64,000 nt of DNA from Rothia nasimurium. GTDB lineage: Bacteria; Actinomycetota; Actinomycetes; Actinomycetales; Micrococcaceae. The notes under the pieces were generated by a model. The model had not been told where the DNA came from and searched no databases. It saw nothing but the letters and a program-made list of their open reading frames with translations. Of the stretch, positions 45,599 through 54,182 are shown one piece after another. Positions within the stretch are counted from its first letter, which is position 1, and the number at the start of each line of letters is the position of its first letter. The translations under genes and the position numbers were made by a program. The stretch covers positions 186,001 to 250,000 of the forward strand of contig NZ_CAKMTJ010000003.1 in the NCBI RefSeq assembly GCF_928392795.1, read 5' to 3'.

Positions 45599-46315
45599 TT
45601 AGAGGCTGCGGAGAACAGAAACAACCTTGCCCATGATGGTGGCGGTGTCGCCCAGAATAGGCTCGTACTGGGTGTTCTGGGGCAGCAGCCAGGTGTGGCC
45701 ATCGCGCTGGCGGAAGGTTTTGACGGTGGCCTCATCATCGAGCAGGGCCGCTACGATATCGCCGTTCTGGGCGGTGTTCTGGGCGCGCACAACGACCCAG
45801 TCGCCGTCACAGATTGCCGCATCGACCATGGAATCGCCTTTGACCCGCAGCATGAAAAGGTCACCCTGGCCGACTAGCTGACGGGGTAGGGTCATTACAT
45901 CTTCGATAGCCTGCTCAGCGGCGATAGGGGAGCCTGCAGCAATGCGGCCCACCAGGGGGACGGTTGCTAAGTTGTCGTCGGTTTGCGCAAAGGTGGGCAC
46001 AATCGGCAGGGTGATAACGCTGGTTTCGGGTTTTGCTTCGTTGGTTGAGGTCTCGCCGGTGAGAACTTCAATAGCGCGAGGACGCTTGGGGTCGCGCCTA
46101 ATGTAGCCCATTTCTTCGAGGCGAGAGAGCTGGTGGGTAACCGATGAGAGGGAAGCCAAGCCTACGAGGTCGCCAATCTCACGCATGGACGGCGGGTAGC
46201 CATGTTCATCAATCGCGTTTGAAATGGCGCTCAAAATTTTTTTCTGGCGGGCAGTGAGGGGGCGGGAGCCCTTGTGGGGCGGGCTTGCCGGAGTCTGCAC
46301 AGTCTGTTCGCTCAC
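45599..46315 (-). CDS. lexA: SOS repressor LexA
   Basis: The 238-aa repressor has a winged HTH ([20 protein letters not shown] at 20-39, then [20 protein letters not shown]) and a self-cleaving S24 domain. The cleavage site is Ala127-Gly128 in GRIAAGSP, the catalytic serine is Ser162 in GDSMVD, and the lysine is Lys199 in EATVKTF. The start is a GTG. RecA filaments stimulate cleavage. The upstream region has three LexA boxes, so autoregulation is expected. Confidence 0.97.
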   Translation of the reverse strand: MSEQTVQTPASPPHKGSRPLTARQKKILSAISNAIDEHGYPPSMREIGDLVGLASLSSVTHQLSRLEEMGYIRRDPKRPRAIEVLTGETSTNEAKPETSVITLPIVPTFAQTDDNLATVPLVGRIAAGSPIAAEQAIEDVMTLPRQLVGQGDLFMLRVKGDSMVDAAICDGDWVVVRAQNTAQNGDIVAALLDDEATVKTFRQRDGHTWLLPQNTQYEPILGDTATIMGKVVSVLRSL

Positions 46316-46406
46316 GGTAACTCGTCTCTGTAGGTTCTTAAAATGTCAGCCACCCGGTGTTCACTATCAAGTGGTCTTCTAAGACTATGCCAAGCAAACA
46401 GGTTAT

Positions 46407-46492
46407 TCAAACATTTGTTCTAATTTTTCTCGACTATGTTCGATTTTTCTGATAGAACATAAGTACGAAGAAATTTTAGAACAAAGATTCGA
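46407..46492. promoter_or_regulatory. Three LexA boxes between lexA and the LysM gene
   Basis: Against TCGAAC-N4-GTTCGA: box 1 TCAAACATTTGTTCTA (46407-46422) matches 10 of 12, box 2 TAGAACATAAGTACGA (46453-46468) matches 10 of 12, and box 3 TAGAACAAAGATTCGA (46477-46492) matches 10 of 12. Box 1 overlaps a TTGAAT -35 on the lexA strand. Box 3 ends 41 bases before the LysM gene start. The gap 46316-46533 holds nothing else I can name. Confidence 0.8.
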
Positions 46493-46533
46493 CTAGTGGT
46501 TGAATCTTTGAGCGTGAATCAGGAGAAAGACTT

Positions 46534-47127
46534 ATGAGCACCATCGCCTTGCCCGAGTTTATGGCTCGTACTTCTTTGAAGAAGCCCCTTGATCAGGCTG
46601 CTACTTTTACTGTTCGCCACAGGGCCCAGCCTGCTATCTCGGCTGGAGCTATAAGGGAGCCTCAGTACCGCATTCGCTTTGCGGCCCCGGCTCCCACTAG
46701 CCCTACTTCTGCCCCGCGTAACGCTGGGCAGACCGCAGTAGTGTCTGTGCCCACCCGCCAGGTGCGTGCTGACAGTGCGCCCCGTACCGCTGCTGCTCAG
46801 CGCCAAAAAATTCGGCTCACTCGCCGCGGCCGTCTGGTCTTTAGGGGCCTGCCGCTACTTACCCTCCTAGCCCTGGTGGTACTCGGTGCCTTGACCTTTA
46901 TAGCTCCGGGCGAAGCCAAGAGCGCTACTTTTGACCCGGTTGCTCCTGTCAGCCAGCCTGTGACCGTGGTGCACGGTGACACCCTTTGGTCGATCGCGGC
47001 GGAGGTTGCGCCGGGCGAAGATAACCGCGACGTCATTAACCGCATCATGCAGATTAACGATCTCACCAGCGGCCAGCTCGTTCCCGGGCAGGTTCTTGAG
47101 GTTCCCGTCTACACCCAGACCCGGTAA
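46534..47127 (+). CDS. LysM membrane protein, probable SOS-linked division inhibitor or cell-wall factor
   Basis: The 197-aa protein has a basic, Ala/Pro/Arg-rich cytoplasmic N-terminus (1-100), one membrane helix (about 106-126) and an extracytoplasmic LysM domain (about 145-192: VVHGDTLWSIAAEVA, then LVPGQVLEVP). LysM binds peptidoglycan. The layout and place, divergent from lexA, match Bacillus YneA and mycobacterial Rv2719c (ChiZ), which are SOS-induced and halt division or cut cell wall. AGGAGAAAG precedes the ATG. LexA boxes upstream support SOS control. The division role is inference. Confidence 0.85.
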   Translation: MSTIALPEFMARTSLKKPLDQAATFTVRHRAQPAISAGAIREPQYRIRFAAPAPTSPTSAPRNAGQTAVVSVPTRQVRADSAPRTAAAQRQKIRLTRRGRLVFRGLPLLTLLALVVLGALTFIAPGEAKSATFDPVAPVSQPVTVVHGDTLWSIAAEVAPGEDNRDVINRIMQINDLTSGQLVPGQVLEVPVYTQTR

Positions 47128-47189
47128 TGAGAGGTAGAGGCCCTATGCCAGACTGCGAAACAAGAATGCAGGGCAAGGGTCTGGGTCGC

Positions 47190-47202
47190 TACACTAGGGG
47201 AG
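47190..47202 (+). promoter_or_regulatory. Leaderless-type promoter of hisC
   Basis: TACACT (47190-47195) lies six bases before the GTG at 47202. The intervening AGGGGA could also act as a close ribosome site, so leaderless use is likely but not certain. A longer in-frame start at 47127 would overlap the LysM stop, and its extra 25 residues do not look like HisC. Confidence 0.55.
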
Positions 47203-48311
47203 TGACCGAAACTACCACAGCACTTGAAGCCTTACCCCTGCGCGATGATTTGCGGGGGCGTTCACCCTACGGCGCGCCCATGATTGACGTTCCGGTAACG
47301 CTTAACGTTAACGAGAACACCCACCCCATGCCGCAAGAAGTCATCGAGGCTATTACGCGCGATGTGGCAGAGGCTGCCGTAACCCTCAACCGCTACCCCG
47401 ACCGCGAGTTCGATACCCTCAGGGCGGAGCTAGCAGACTACCTGGGGCACGGTCTGACTCCCGAGAACATCTGGGCAGCCAACGGCTCCAATGAGATTCT
47501 CCAGCAGCTTATGCAGGTCTTTGGTGGGCCTGGCCGTTCGGTTATGAGCTTTGTGCCCACCTACTCCATGTACCCCCTGCTGGCAGACGGCACCAACACC
47601 GCCTTTATTACCGGTACCCGCGCAGCTGACTACTCACTGAGCGCAGCATCGGCGGTTGAGCAAATTGAGCAGCACAAGCCCTCGATTGTCATCCTCTGCT
47701 CACCCAATAACCCCACAGGCACAGGTCTGGGTTTAGATGTCATTGAGGCTGTCTACGATGCCGTTGCCGCCTATAACGGTATTGTCGTGGTCGACGAGGC
47801 CTACGCCGAGTTCGCTCAGGACCGCACCCAAAACGCCCTCACCCTGTTGCCCGGTCGCCCTAACCTGGTGGTGAGCCGCACCATGAGTAAGGCCTTCGCT
47901 TTGGCCGGTGCTCGCCTGGGCTACTTTGCAGCTGCCCCTGCCGTTGCGGACGCCGTCCGGCTGGTTCGCCTGCCCTACCACCTCTCAGCTGTCACCCAGG
48001 CAACCGCTATCGCCGCCCTGCGCCACCGCACCCAGCTGCTAGCTAATGTTGACGGCATCCGCGCCCAGCGCGACCGCATCGTAGAGCATCTGACCGGTTT
48101 AGGGCTAGAGCCCGCTGTCTCGGACTCCAACTTCGTATTCTTCGGCGGCCTCAACGACGAAAAAGCCGCCTGGGTCTACCTGCTGGAGCGCGGCGTCCTT
48201 GTACGCGATAACGGCATTCCCGGCTACCTGCGCGTCACCGCCGGAACTGAAGCCGAGACCAGCGCCTTCCTGGAACACCTCACCGACTACGTGCAGACCT
48301 TCGAAGGATAA
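47202..48311 (+). CDS. hisC: Histidinol-phosphate aminotransferase
   Basis: The 369-aa PLP enzyme transaminates imidazole-acetol phosphate. N-terminal [12 protein letters not shown] (about 30-41) and [12 protein letters not shown] are typical of HisC. The cofactor region has [31 protein letters not shown] and the PLP lysine in [17 protein letters not shown] (about 225-241). It opens the histidine cluster hisC-hisB-hisH-priA. Some family members use aromatic substrates, but the context fixes histidine. Confidence 0.95.
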   Translation: MTETTTALEALPLRDDLRGRSPYGAPMIDVPVTLNVNENTHPMPQEVIEAITRDVAEAAVTLNRYPDREFDTLRAELADYLGHGLTPENIWAANGSNEILQQLMQVFGGPGRSVMSFVPTYSMYPLLADGTNTAFITGTRAADYSLSAASAVEQIEQHKPSIVILCSPNNPTGTGLGLDVIEAVYDAVAAYNGIVVVDEAYAEFAQDRTQNALTLLPGRPNLVVSRTMSKAFALAGARLGYFAAAPAVADAVRLVRLPYHLSAVTQATAIAALRHRTQLLANVDGIRAQRDRIVEHLTGLGLEPAVSDSNFVFFGGLNDEKAAWVYLLERGVLVRDNGIPGYLRVTAGTEAETSAFLEHLTDYVQTFEG

Positions 48312-48364
48312 GCGCCCCGCACCCGTCCTCACACCGGCAAGAACCTTTAGAAAAAGAGATAGAC

Positions 48365-48997
48365 ATGGCAGTTCCCACTGAATCATCCACCGGCATCGGC
48401 CCCCGCATTGCAAAGATGGAGCGCACCACCAGCGAGTCCTCCGTCAGCGTCGAAATTAACCTGGACGGCACCGGCGTCTCTGACATCGACACCGGCGTTC
48501 CCTTCTATGACCACATGCTGACCGCCCTCTCCAAGCACTCCCTGATTGATATGACCATCAAGTGCTCCGGCGATACCCACATCGATGTGCACCACACCGT
48601 AGAAGACACCGGCATTGTACTCGGTGAGGTTCTCCGTCAGGCCCTGGGTGATAAGGCCGGTATCCGCCGCTTTGGCACCGCCACCGTTCCCCTCGATGAA
48701 GCACTAGCCTCAGCCGTAGTCGATATTTCAGGCCGCCCCTACCTGGTACACACCGGAGAACCCGAAGGCTTCGAATACCACCTCATCGGCGGGCACTTCA
48801 CCGGATCAATGGTGCGCCACGTCTTTGAGGCCTTTGCCTACCACGCCGGTATTTGCCTGCACATCACCCTACTGAGCGGGCGCGACCCCCACCATATTGC
48901 CGAAGCCCAGTTCAAGGCCCTGGCCCGTGCCCTGCGTCAGGCGGTAGAGCCCGACCCCCGCCACGCCGGCATCCCCTCCACCAAGGGAGCCCTCTAA
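48365..48997 (+). CDS. hisB: Imidazoleglycerol-phosphate dehydratase
   Basis: The 210-aa protein is the monofunctional dehydratase without the phosphatase domain. Metal and catalytic motifs are visible: [13 protein letters not shown] (about 44-56), [11 protein letters not shown] (about 77-87), [20 protein letters not shown] and [17 protein letters not shown]. It dehydrates imidazole-glycerol phosphate. The stop overlaps the hisH start (TAATG). Confidence 0.97.
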   Translation: MAVPTESSTGIGPRIAKMERTTSESSVSVEINLDGTGVSDIDTGVPFYDHMLTALSKHSLIDMTIKCSGDTHIDVHHTVEDTGIVLGEVLRQALGDKAGIRRFGTATVPLDEALASAVVDISGRPYLVHTGEPEGFEYHLIGGHFTGSMVRHVFEAFAYHAGICLHITLLSGRDPHHIAEAQFKALARALRQAVEPDPRHAGIPSTKGAL

Positions 48998-49671
48998 TGA
49001 CTGAAACCCGTCAACCGACCGTCACCGTTCTCGATTACGGGGCAGGGAACGTGCGCTCAGCCGTCCGCGCCCTTGAAGAAGCGGGAGCGCGTGTTGTGCT
49101 TTCCCGCAAGGAGTCAGACGTCCTGGGCGCCGATGGCCTGGTTGTGCCCGGCGTTGGCGCTTTCAAGGCCGTCATGGATAGCCTGAAAGAAGCAGACGCT
49201 ATCCGCATGATTGGCAGGCGCGTTGCGGGCGGACGCCCCGTGCTCGGCATCTGCGTGGGTCTGCAGGTTATGTTCGACAAGGGTGTTGAGCACGGAGTTG
49301 AAGCAGACGGGCTGGGCGAGTGGCCCGGCACCGTTGAAAAGCTCAAGGCTGAAGTTGTACCCCACATGGGGTGGAATACCGTCCGCGCCCCCGAAGGCTC
49401 CAAGCTCTTTGCCGGTATCGAGAACGAACGCTTCTACTTCGTGCACTCCTACGGTGTGCAGGAGTGGACCTTCGACCAGAACAACGAAGCGATGCTCCCG
49501 CCCCAGGTTACCTGGGCCAACCACGGGGGCGACTTTATCGCCGCTGTAGAAAACGGGCCGCTGGCGGCTACCCAGTTCCACCCCGAAAAGTCAGGTGAAG
49601 CGGGCATTCGCCTGCTCACGAACTGGATTGACTCCCTGCCTGTGACCGGACGCTTGGACGGGGAGCAGTAG
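48997..49671 (+). CDS. hisH: Imidazole glycerol phosphate synthase, glutaminase subunit
   Basis: The 224-aa class I glutamine amidotransferase supplies ammonia to His[13 protein letters not shown] (about 10-21) opens the fold. The nucleophile lies in [12 protein letters not shown] (Cys about 85), and the His-Glu pair is in [10 protein letters not shown] (about 196-205). ATG 48997 overlaps the hisB stop and has AAGGGAG upstream; longer frames upstream lie inside hisB. No hisF is in the window. Confidence 0.96.
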   Translation: MTETRQPTVTVLDYGAGNVRSAVRALEEAGARVVLSRKESDVLGADGLVVPGVGAFKAVMDSLKEADAIRMIGRRVAGGRPVLGICVGLQVMFDKGVEHGVEADGLGEWPGTVEKLKAEVVPHMGWNTVRAPEGSKLFAGIENERFYFVHSYGVQEWTFDQNNEAMLPPQVTWANHGGDFIAAVENGPLAATQFHPEKSGEAGIRLLTNWIDSLPVTGRLDGEQ

Positions 49672-49673
49672 AG

Positions 49674-49844
49674 ATGTCTGCAACAACGTCCGGTCTGCTA
49701 TTGATGACTGTGGGCATGATGTTCATTGGCGGCGCCTACTCCTTTTACAGGCAGAAAATTACCTGGGTAGCCCAGCTGGTTCTGCTCCTGGTGGGTCTTG
49801 CCTTCGCCGGCTATGGCCTGTACGTGGTTATGAACTACAGCTAG
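49674..49844 (+). CDS. 56-aa small membrane protein in the his operon
   Basis: The ATG lies two bases after the hisH stop, so it is coupled to hisH. The 56-aa product, MSATTSGLLLMTVGMMF to VVMNYS, has two hydrophobic helices (about 7-24 and 32-52) separated by FYRQKITW. It is a typical two-helix small membrane protein. A similar small gene beside hisH is seen in some Micrococcaceae as far as I recall; no function is known. Confidence 0.75.
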   Translation: MSATTSGLLLMTVGMMFIGGAYSFYRQKITWVAQLVLLLVGLAFAGYGLYVVMNYS

Positions 49845-49913
49845 GCCGCCAGCAGCGTATACCTAGCCCCTCCTAAAACTTCACTCTTACCCCATACTCC
49901 CAAGGAGAGAATA

Positions 49914-50645
49914 ATGACTGATCGCCTCGAACTGCTGCCGGCAGTTGACGTAGCCAACGGCCAGGCAGTGCGCCTGGTGCAGGGCGAAGCCGGCTCTGAA
50001 ACTAACTACGGTTCCCCCGTCGAAGCTGCTCTGGAATGGCAGAACGCCGGCGCTGAGTGGCTGCACCTTGTCGACCTCGATGCTGCCTTTGGCCGCGGCG
50101 ATAACATCGCAATTCTGACCGAGGTAGCCCAGGAACTCTCCATCAAAATCGAGATGTCAGGCGGAATCCGCGACGACGAGTCACTGGAACGCGCCCTATC
50201 CCTGAACCCAGCCCGCATCAACCTGGGCACCGCTGCCCTGGAAAACCCCGAGTGGACCCGCAAGGTGATCGCCGAGCACGGCGATATCATCGCCGTTGGT
50301 CTGGACGTACGCGGGGAAACCCTGGCAGCCCGTGGCTGGACCAAGGAAGGCGGCAACCTCTGGGAGGTTCTCGACCGCCTGAACGAGGACGGCTGCGCTC
50401 GCTACGTGGTCACCGACGTCACCAAGGACGGCACCCTGCAGGGCCCTAACCTGGAACTTTTGCGCAAGGTCGCAGAGCGCACCGACAAGCCCGTGGTTGC
50501 CTCCGGCGGTATCGCCACCCTCGATGACATCGCAGCCCTGCGTACCATGGTTCCCCACGGCGTTGAAGGCGCTATCACCGGTAAGGCCCTCTACGCCGGT
50601 AAGTTCACCCTGGCCCAGGCCCTCGACGTTGCAGGTCGCCCCTAG
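49914..50645 (+). CDS. priA: Phosphoribosyl isomerase A (HisA/TrpF type)
   Basis: The 243-aa TIM barrel isomerises Pro[23 protein letters not shown] (about 7-26) has the first catalytic Asp, [12 protein letters not shown] lies at about 81-92, [14 protein letters not shown] has the second catalytic Asp (about 175), and [12 protein letters not shown] follows. Actinobacterial homologs are commonly the dual-substrate PriA that also serves tryptophan synthesis. Dual use is inferred from lineage; no trpF is visible but the window is short. CAAGGAGAG precedes the ATG. Confidence 0.93.
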   Translation: MTDRLELLPAVDVANGQAVRLVQGEAGSETNYGSPVEAALEWQNAGAEWLHLVDLDAAFGRGDNIAILTEVAQELSIKIEMSGGIRDDESLERALSLNPARINLGTAALENPEWTRKVIAEHGDIIAVGLDVRGETLAARGWTKEGGNLWEVLDRLNEDGCARYVVTDVTKDGTLQGPNLELLRKVAERTDKPVVASGGIATLDDIAALRTMVPHGVEGAITGKALYAGKFTLAQALDVAGRP

Positions 50646-51565
50646 TGACCGACTTTTCAGATCGCGTGCACCGCGCCCACACCCACGGGCACGGCAACCC
50701 CGGTAATCCCAGCGCACCCCGCCGGGAGCTACCTGCACATATCGCTGCCCAGCTGGCGTCCGCCGGCCAAAAAACCGATACCGGCGGGCAGCCCTGGGAA
50801 GGACGCAACCTGGGGGAAGGCACCAGCCACACCCACCAGTTCCCCGGCGACGACGGCAGAACCGACCCCGCCCTGCAAAAAGTTCTCGATGCTTTTGCCG
50901 CGGGCGAAGTCGATGAAGTCGCCGTGGTCGACGCCCTGCGCTCCGTGCGTATCTTTGCCCCAGTCGTAGCCCAGCTATCTCAAGCAGAAATCACCGAGCA
51001 CGGCCTGGTATCAGACAAAGAATCGGATATGGCGCTGGTGAGTATTCAGGCTCCGGACGGACGCCGTGCCCTCCCCGTCTTCACCAACGTAGACGCCCTC
51101 ACCGCCTGGCACGACCTAGCCCGCCCGGTTGCCGCTGACATGCGGAAAACCGCCCTGTCAGCCGTTGAAGACGAGAACCAGCTGATTGTGGTAAACCCCG
51201 GCGCCGACCTCACCTTCGTCGTGCGCCGCCCAGCTTTCTGGGCAATCGCCAAGGGAGAAGAATGGGTGCCCTCCTACAGCAACCCCCGGGTCGCCGAAGA
51301 GCTCAGCAACATTGCAGCGCCCCTGTCTGCTGTGGTTGCGGTTGAAGCAGGCCCCGGCACCGGTGTGTACTCGCAGACCGCGAGCGGACGCGTACTGGCA
51401 GGTGGTGGGCACGGGCCAGAACTCAAGATTATGCTCAAACTCCGCCCCGGCCTCACCCAGGAACAGGTCAACCAGACCGTGCAGACCTTCCAGCAGGGGC
51501 TCGCCCTGAACCGGGTTATCGCCGAGCAGGCTGACTCCGTACAGATTGCCTTGGCATCGGCTTAG
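50645..51565 (+). CDS. SseB-family protein
   Basis: The 306-aa protein has the SseB N-terminal domain in its middle: PALQKVLDAFAAGEVDEVAV (about 77-96), then RIFAPVVAQL, DMALVSIQAPDGRRALPVFT and VDALTAWHDLARPV. The C-terminal part (LKIMLKLRPGLTQEQV) resembles the SseB C-terminal domain. The first 65 residues are disordered and His-rich. Its GTG overlaps the priA stop, a position shared by many actinobacteria. Function unknown. Confidence 0.88.
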   Translation: MTDFSDRVHRAHTHGHGNPGNPSAPRRELPAHIAAQLASAGQKTDTGGQPWEGRNLGEGTSHTHQFPGDDGRTDPALQKVLDAFAAGEVDEVAVVDALRSVRIFAPVVAQLSQAEITEHGLVSDKESDMALVSIQAPDGRRALPVFTNVDALTAWHDLARPVAADMRKTALSAVEDENQLIVVNPGADLTFVVRRPAFWAIAKGEEWVPSYSNPRVAEELSNIAAPLSAVVAVEAGPGTGVYSQTASGRVLAGGGHGPELKIMLKLRPGLTQEQVNQTVQTFQQGLALNRVIAEQADSVQIALASA

Positions 51566-51981
51566 AAGACCGGCCCGGTGAACTTTTCGCCGGGGCCCTT
51601 GCCGGGGGCGTCCGGGTAGGGGGAGGCTTCGCGGAAGGCAAGCTGGAGGGAGCGTAGACCGTCGCGCAGGGGAGCGGCATGCTGGGAGCCAATTTCGGGG
51701 GCCGCGGCGGTGACGAAGCCGGCGAGGGCTGTGATGAGCTTGCGGGCTTCGTCCAGATCCTTGAGGTCTTCGGCATTCTCTTCTGCTGCCAGGCCGCACT
51801 TAACGGCGGCTGCACTCATGAGGTGAACAGCGGCAGTGGTGATGACCTCAACAGCGGGCACTTCAGCGATATCACGCATCTGTGCGTTGACCTCTTCGAC
51901 CTGCTCAGCGGTTAGGCCCTCAGGTAGCTGGACGTCCTGCTCAGAGGACTCTTCAAAACGGTAGCTAGTTTCGTTGCTCAT
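51562..51981 (-). CDS. DUF1844 protein
   Basis: The 139-aa protein has the DUF1844 core: DIAEVPAVEVITTAAVHLMS (about 37-56), then DLKDLDEARKLITALAGFVTA. The N-terminal 25 residues are acidic; the tail is rich in Pro and Gly. Family members lie beside infC in actinobacteria and have no known role. It converges on the SseB gene, with a four-base overlap of stops. Confidence 0.88.
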   Translation of the reverse strand: MSNETSYRFEESSEQDVQLPEGLTAEQVEEVNAQMRDIAEVPAVEVITTAAVHLMSAAAVKCGLAAEENAEDLKDLDEARKLITALAGFVTAAAPEIGSQHAAPLRDGLRSLQLAFREASPYPDAPGKGPGEKFTGPVF

Positions 51982-52078
51982 GGTTACTAGAATCTCATAC
52001 CAACCCCACCGAACGTGAATCGCCCGTCACACTGATCCTGCCTACCGGCGTCCGCCCCAAGAAAAACCCCGAAAACCC

Positions 52079-52107
52079 TTGAAAAACCGCGCCTTACCCA
52101 GTAATGT
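52079..52107 (+). promoter_or_regulatory. Promoter of infC-rpmI-rplT
   Basis: TTGAAA (52079-52084) and TAATGT (52102-52107) are spaced by 17 bases, the best promoter match in the window. It gives a leader of about 235 bases before infC. Confidence 0.7.
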
Positions 52108-52113
52108 TAAGAG

Positions 52114-52348
52114 CTGTTTGCAAGTGGAACCCAGGTTCCCACCCGCAGCCGCCAGATATGGCGACCGGGTCAGCACCCGCAGCCTCCCTCTGGGAAGCAA
52201 CTGGGTAGCAGCGCCGCCTGCCGGCGTCCGCTCCCTCAACCGCGGGTAGGTAACTGAAGCCTCCGCTTGCTAGCCGCAACCGGGGGCTTTTTTGCCCCCA
52301 CAGAAATTCACGGGGGACACCCCCACCACAAGCAACAGGAGCTTTGTC
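52114..52348 (+). promoter_or_regulatory. Structured infC leader with terminator-like attenuator
   Basis: The leader has several stems, including GGAACCCAGGTTCC (inside 52120-52140). It ends with AAGCCTCC (52257-52264) pairing GGGGGCTT (52282-52289), followed by six T (52288-52293): an intrinsic terminator 56 bases before infC. GGGGGC (52282-52287) can instead pair with GCCCCC (52294-52299), which excludes the terminator stem. This is the logic of an attenuator. L20 represses infC-rpmI-rplT leaders in Bacillus by such a switch; the controlling ligand here is unknown. Confidence 0.6.
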
Positions 52349-52999
52349 ATTAGCGATCCACGCATCAACGACCGCATTCGCGTTCCGGAAGTTCGACTCG
52401 TCGGCCCCGGCGGTGAACAGGTCGGTATTGTCCGCGTAGAAGATGCACTGCGTCTTGCTCAGGAGTCTGACCTTGACCTGGTTGAGGTTGCCCCTAACGC
52501 TAAGCCGCCTGTGTGCAAGCTTATGGACTTCGGCAAGTACAAGTACGAAGCCGCAGTCAAGGCACGTGAATCTCGAAAGAAGCAGGTCAATGCTTCTTTG
52601 AAGGAAATCCGTTTCCGCCTCAAGATTGATACCCATGACTACGAAACCAAGGTCGGGCACGCACGTCGTTTCCTGGCTGGCGGTGACAAGGTCAAGGCTA
52701 TGATTCAGTTCCGTGGTCGTGAACAGCAGCGCCCCGAGATGGGTGTGCGACTGCTTGAACGCATGGCGAACGACCTGACCGAGGTTGGCACCGTAGAGTC
52801 CAACCCTCGCGTTGACGGTCGCAACATGGTGATGGTTCTTGCCCCGCTGCGCGGCAAGCAGGAAGCCCGCCGTGAGAGCCAGAAGTCAGGTGGCCGCAAG
52901 GGTCGCGAACGCGTCAACACCACCGAGGCAACCCCTGTGACCAACTCCCTGGCAGATGCAATGCCCGAGGAGCTCAAGGCACAGGCGTCAGCCGAATAG
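52349..52999 (+). CDS. infC: Translation initiation factor IF-3
   Basis: The 216-aa protein keeps IF-3 off-subunit and checks the start codon. Its N-domain begins [20 protein letters not shown] and includes [16 protein letters not shown]; the C-domain has [17 protein letters not shown] and [12 protein letters not shown]. Family N-termini begin here, and AGGAG lies seven bases before ATT 52349. AUU is the classic self-regulated infC start because IF-3 discriminates against it. An ATG-like start further up (52292) would add 19 unrelated residues and lie on the attenuator. The C-terminal 35 residues are a low-complexity tail. Confidence 0.93.
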   Translation: MSDPRINDRIRVPEVRLVGPGGEQVGIVRVEDALRLAQESDLDLVEVAPNAKPPVCKLMDFGKYKYEAAVKARESRKKQVNASLKEIRFRLKIDTHDYETKVGHARRFLAGGDKVKAMIQFRGREQQRPEMGVRLLERMANDLTEVGTVESNPRVDGRNMVMVLAPLRGKQEARRESQKSGGRKGRERVNTTEATPVTNSLADAMPEELKAQASAE

Positions 53000-53202
53000 G
53001 AGCTGTTTAGACAACCAGGCGCGAGCTCGTGTAGGGTTTCGTGCTTGGTCGTCGTTCGCTTACCGCCGTTTTTATTGAGAAATAAAGGCGATGGTGGGCG
53101 GGCAGAACACCCTTAAAACTTCCCCGCCCGCCGGGGTCGTTGAGTTTTTCAGTTCCTCACCCTGTAACCGGGGCGAGGGTAGAACGTAAGGAGAATCGGC
53201 TC

Positions 53203-53397
53203 ATGCCGAAGCAGAAGACCCACTCTGGTGCTAAGAAGCGCTTCAAGCTCACCGGTACTGGCAAGGTTAAGCGCCAGCAGGCCAACCGCCGCCACTACCT
53301 GGAGCACAAGTCATCCCGTCTGACCCGTCGTCTGGCATCTGACCAGATCGTAACCGGCGGCCAGGCTAAGGTCATCAAGAAGATGCTGGGCAAGTAA
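53203..53397 (+). CDS. rpmI: 50S ribosomal protein L35
   Basis: The 64-aa basic protein starts [20 protein letters not shown] and ends [12 protein letters not shown], the standard L35. AAGGAG precedes ATG 53203. The 203-base gap after infC holds two hairpin-forming stretches (near 53064-53090 and 53096-53134) that may tune rpmI-rplT expression. Confidence 0.98.
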   Translation: MPKQKTHSGAKKRFKLTGTGKVKRQQANRRHYLEHKSSRLTRRLASDQIVTGGQAKVIKKMLGK

Positions 53398-53511
53398 GCT
53401 CCTTCTTTTTGAAGCTTCGCCCCCTGTGGGCGCACCAAAAGTAGATATTTTCTCTCCTGCACTAGCGCTAGATTTTTAGCTGGGTAGGACACAAGACGTT
53501 AGGAGACACAC

Positions 53512-53895
53512 GTGGCACGTGTGAAGCGCGCGGTTAACGCGCACAAGAAGCGCCGAGTAATCCTTGATCGTGCATCAGGCTACCGTGGCCAGCGTTCACG
53601 CCTTTACCGTAAGGCTAAGGAACAGGTCACTCACTCACTGGTATACAGCTACGACCACCGTCGTAAGAAGAAGGGCGACTTCCGTCGTCTCTGGATCCAG
53701 CGTATCAACGCAGCTGCACGCGCTGAGGGTCTGACCTACAACCGTTTCATCCAGGGCCTGAAGGCTGCTGAGGTTGAGGTTGACCGTCGTATGCTGGCTG
53801 AGCTGGCTGTTAACGAGCCTGCTGCTTTCTCAGCTCTGGTTGAAATCGCTAAGAACAACCTGCCTGAGGACACTTCAGCTCCCAAGGCTGCCTAA
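53512..53895 (+). CDS. rplT: 50S ribosomal protein L20
   Basis: The 127-aa protein has the L20 N-terminal basic helix ([15 protein letters not shown]), [18 protein letters not shown], and the C-domain with [16 protein letters not shown] and [13 protein letters not shown]. It is essential for early 50S assembly, and in other bacteria it binds its own leader. GTG start with AGGAG upstream. A strong terminator ends the operon. Confidence 0.98.
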   Translation: MARVKRAVNAHKKRRVILDRASGYRGQRSRLYRKAKEQVTHSLVYSYDHRRKKKGDFRRLWIQRINAAARAEGLTYNRFIQGLKAAEVEVDRRMLAELAVNEPAAFSALVEIAKNNLPEDTSAPKAA

Positions 53896-53937
53896 GTCTT
53901 TTTAGGTTTGTCTTGCCCCACCTGATCGTTGGGGTGC

Positions 53938-53997
53938 GGACGCCGCCTCCCGCTTTCCTGCCACCTGGCAGGGTAGTGAGGGGCGGCGTCCTTTTTT
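53938..53997 (+). terminator. Terminator after rplT
   Basis: GGACGCCGCC (53938-53947) pairs with GGCGGCGTCC (53982-53991) with an inner hairpin, then six T. The left arm carries a copy of the 9-mer GGCGTCCGC in reverse. Confidence 0.9.
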
Positions 53998-54058
53998 GTG
54001 GTATTTGTTGGGGCTGGAGCGCCGGGGCGGCGGGCCGGGACGTCGGGCGCACAGTGAA

Positions 54059-54119
54059 TGTCCACCAGACTCTCGCAGCGTCTATGCGTTTGATGGGCAC
54101 AGCGAGAGTCTGGTGGACA
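54059..54119. repeat. 61-bp palindromic unit with perfect 18-bp arms
   Basis: TGTCCACCAGACTCTCGC (54059-54076) and GCGAGAGTCTGGTGGACA (54102-54119) are perfect inverted arms around a 25-base loop. It lies after the rplT terminator in the gap 53998-54182, next to two broken genes. No open frame or T tract suggests a normal terminator. It resembles a non-autonomous palindromic element. I recall similar arms in other actinobacterial intergenic DNA but cannot check. Confidence 0.75.
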
Positions 54120-54182
54120 GTCAGATTTTGAGCGGGGATGGATGAGCGGCTAAGTGTCGGCCGCGGTGCAAGGTTGCTGTCT

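Noticed and set aside
41025..47140. Shared 14-mer TGAGAGGTAGAGGC at about 41025 and 47127 as a dispersed repeat
   Set aside because: Similarity stops after the 14 bases, and matches of this length are expected by chance in 64 kb.
52292..52348. Upstream in-frame start for infC at 52292
   Set aside because: It lies on the terminator T tract, lacks a ribosome site and adds 19 residues unlike IF-3.
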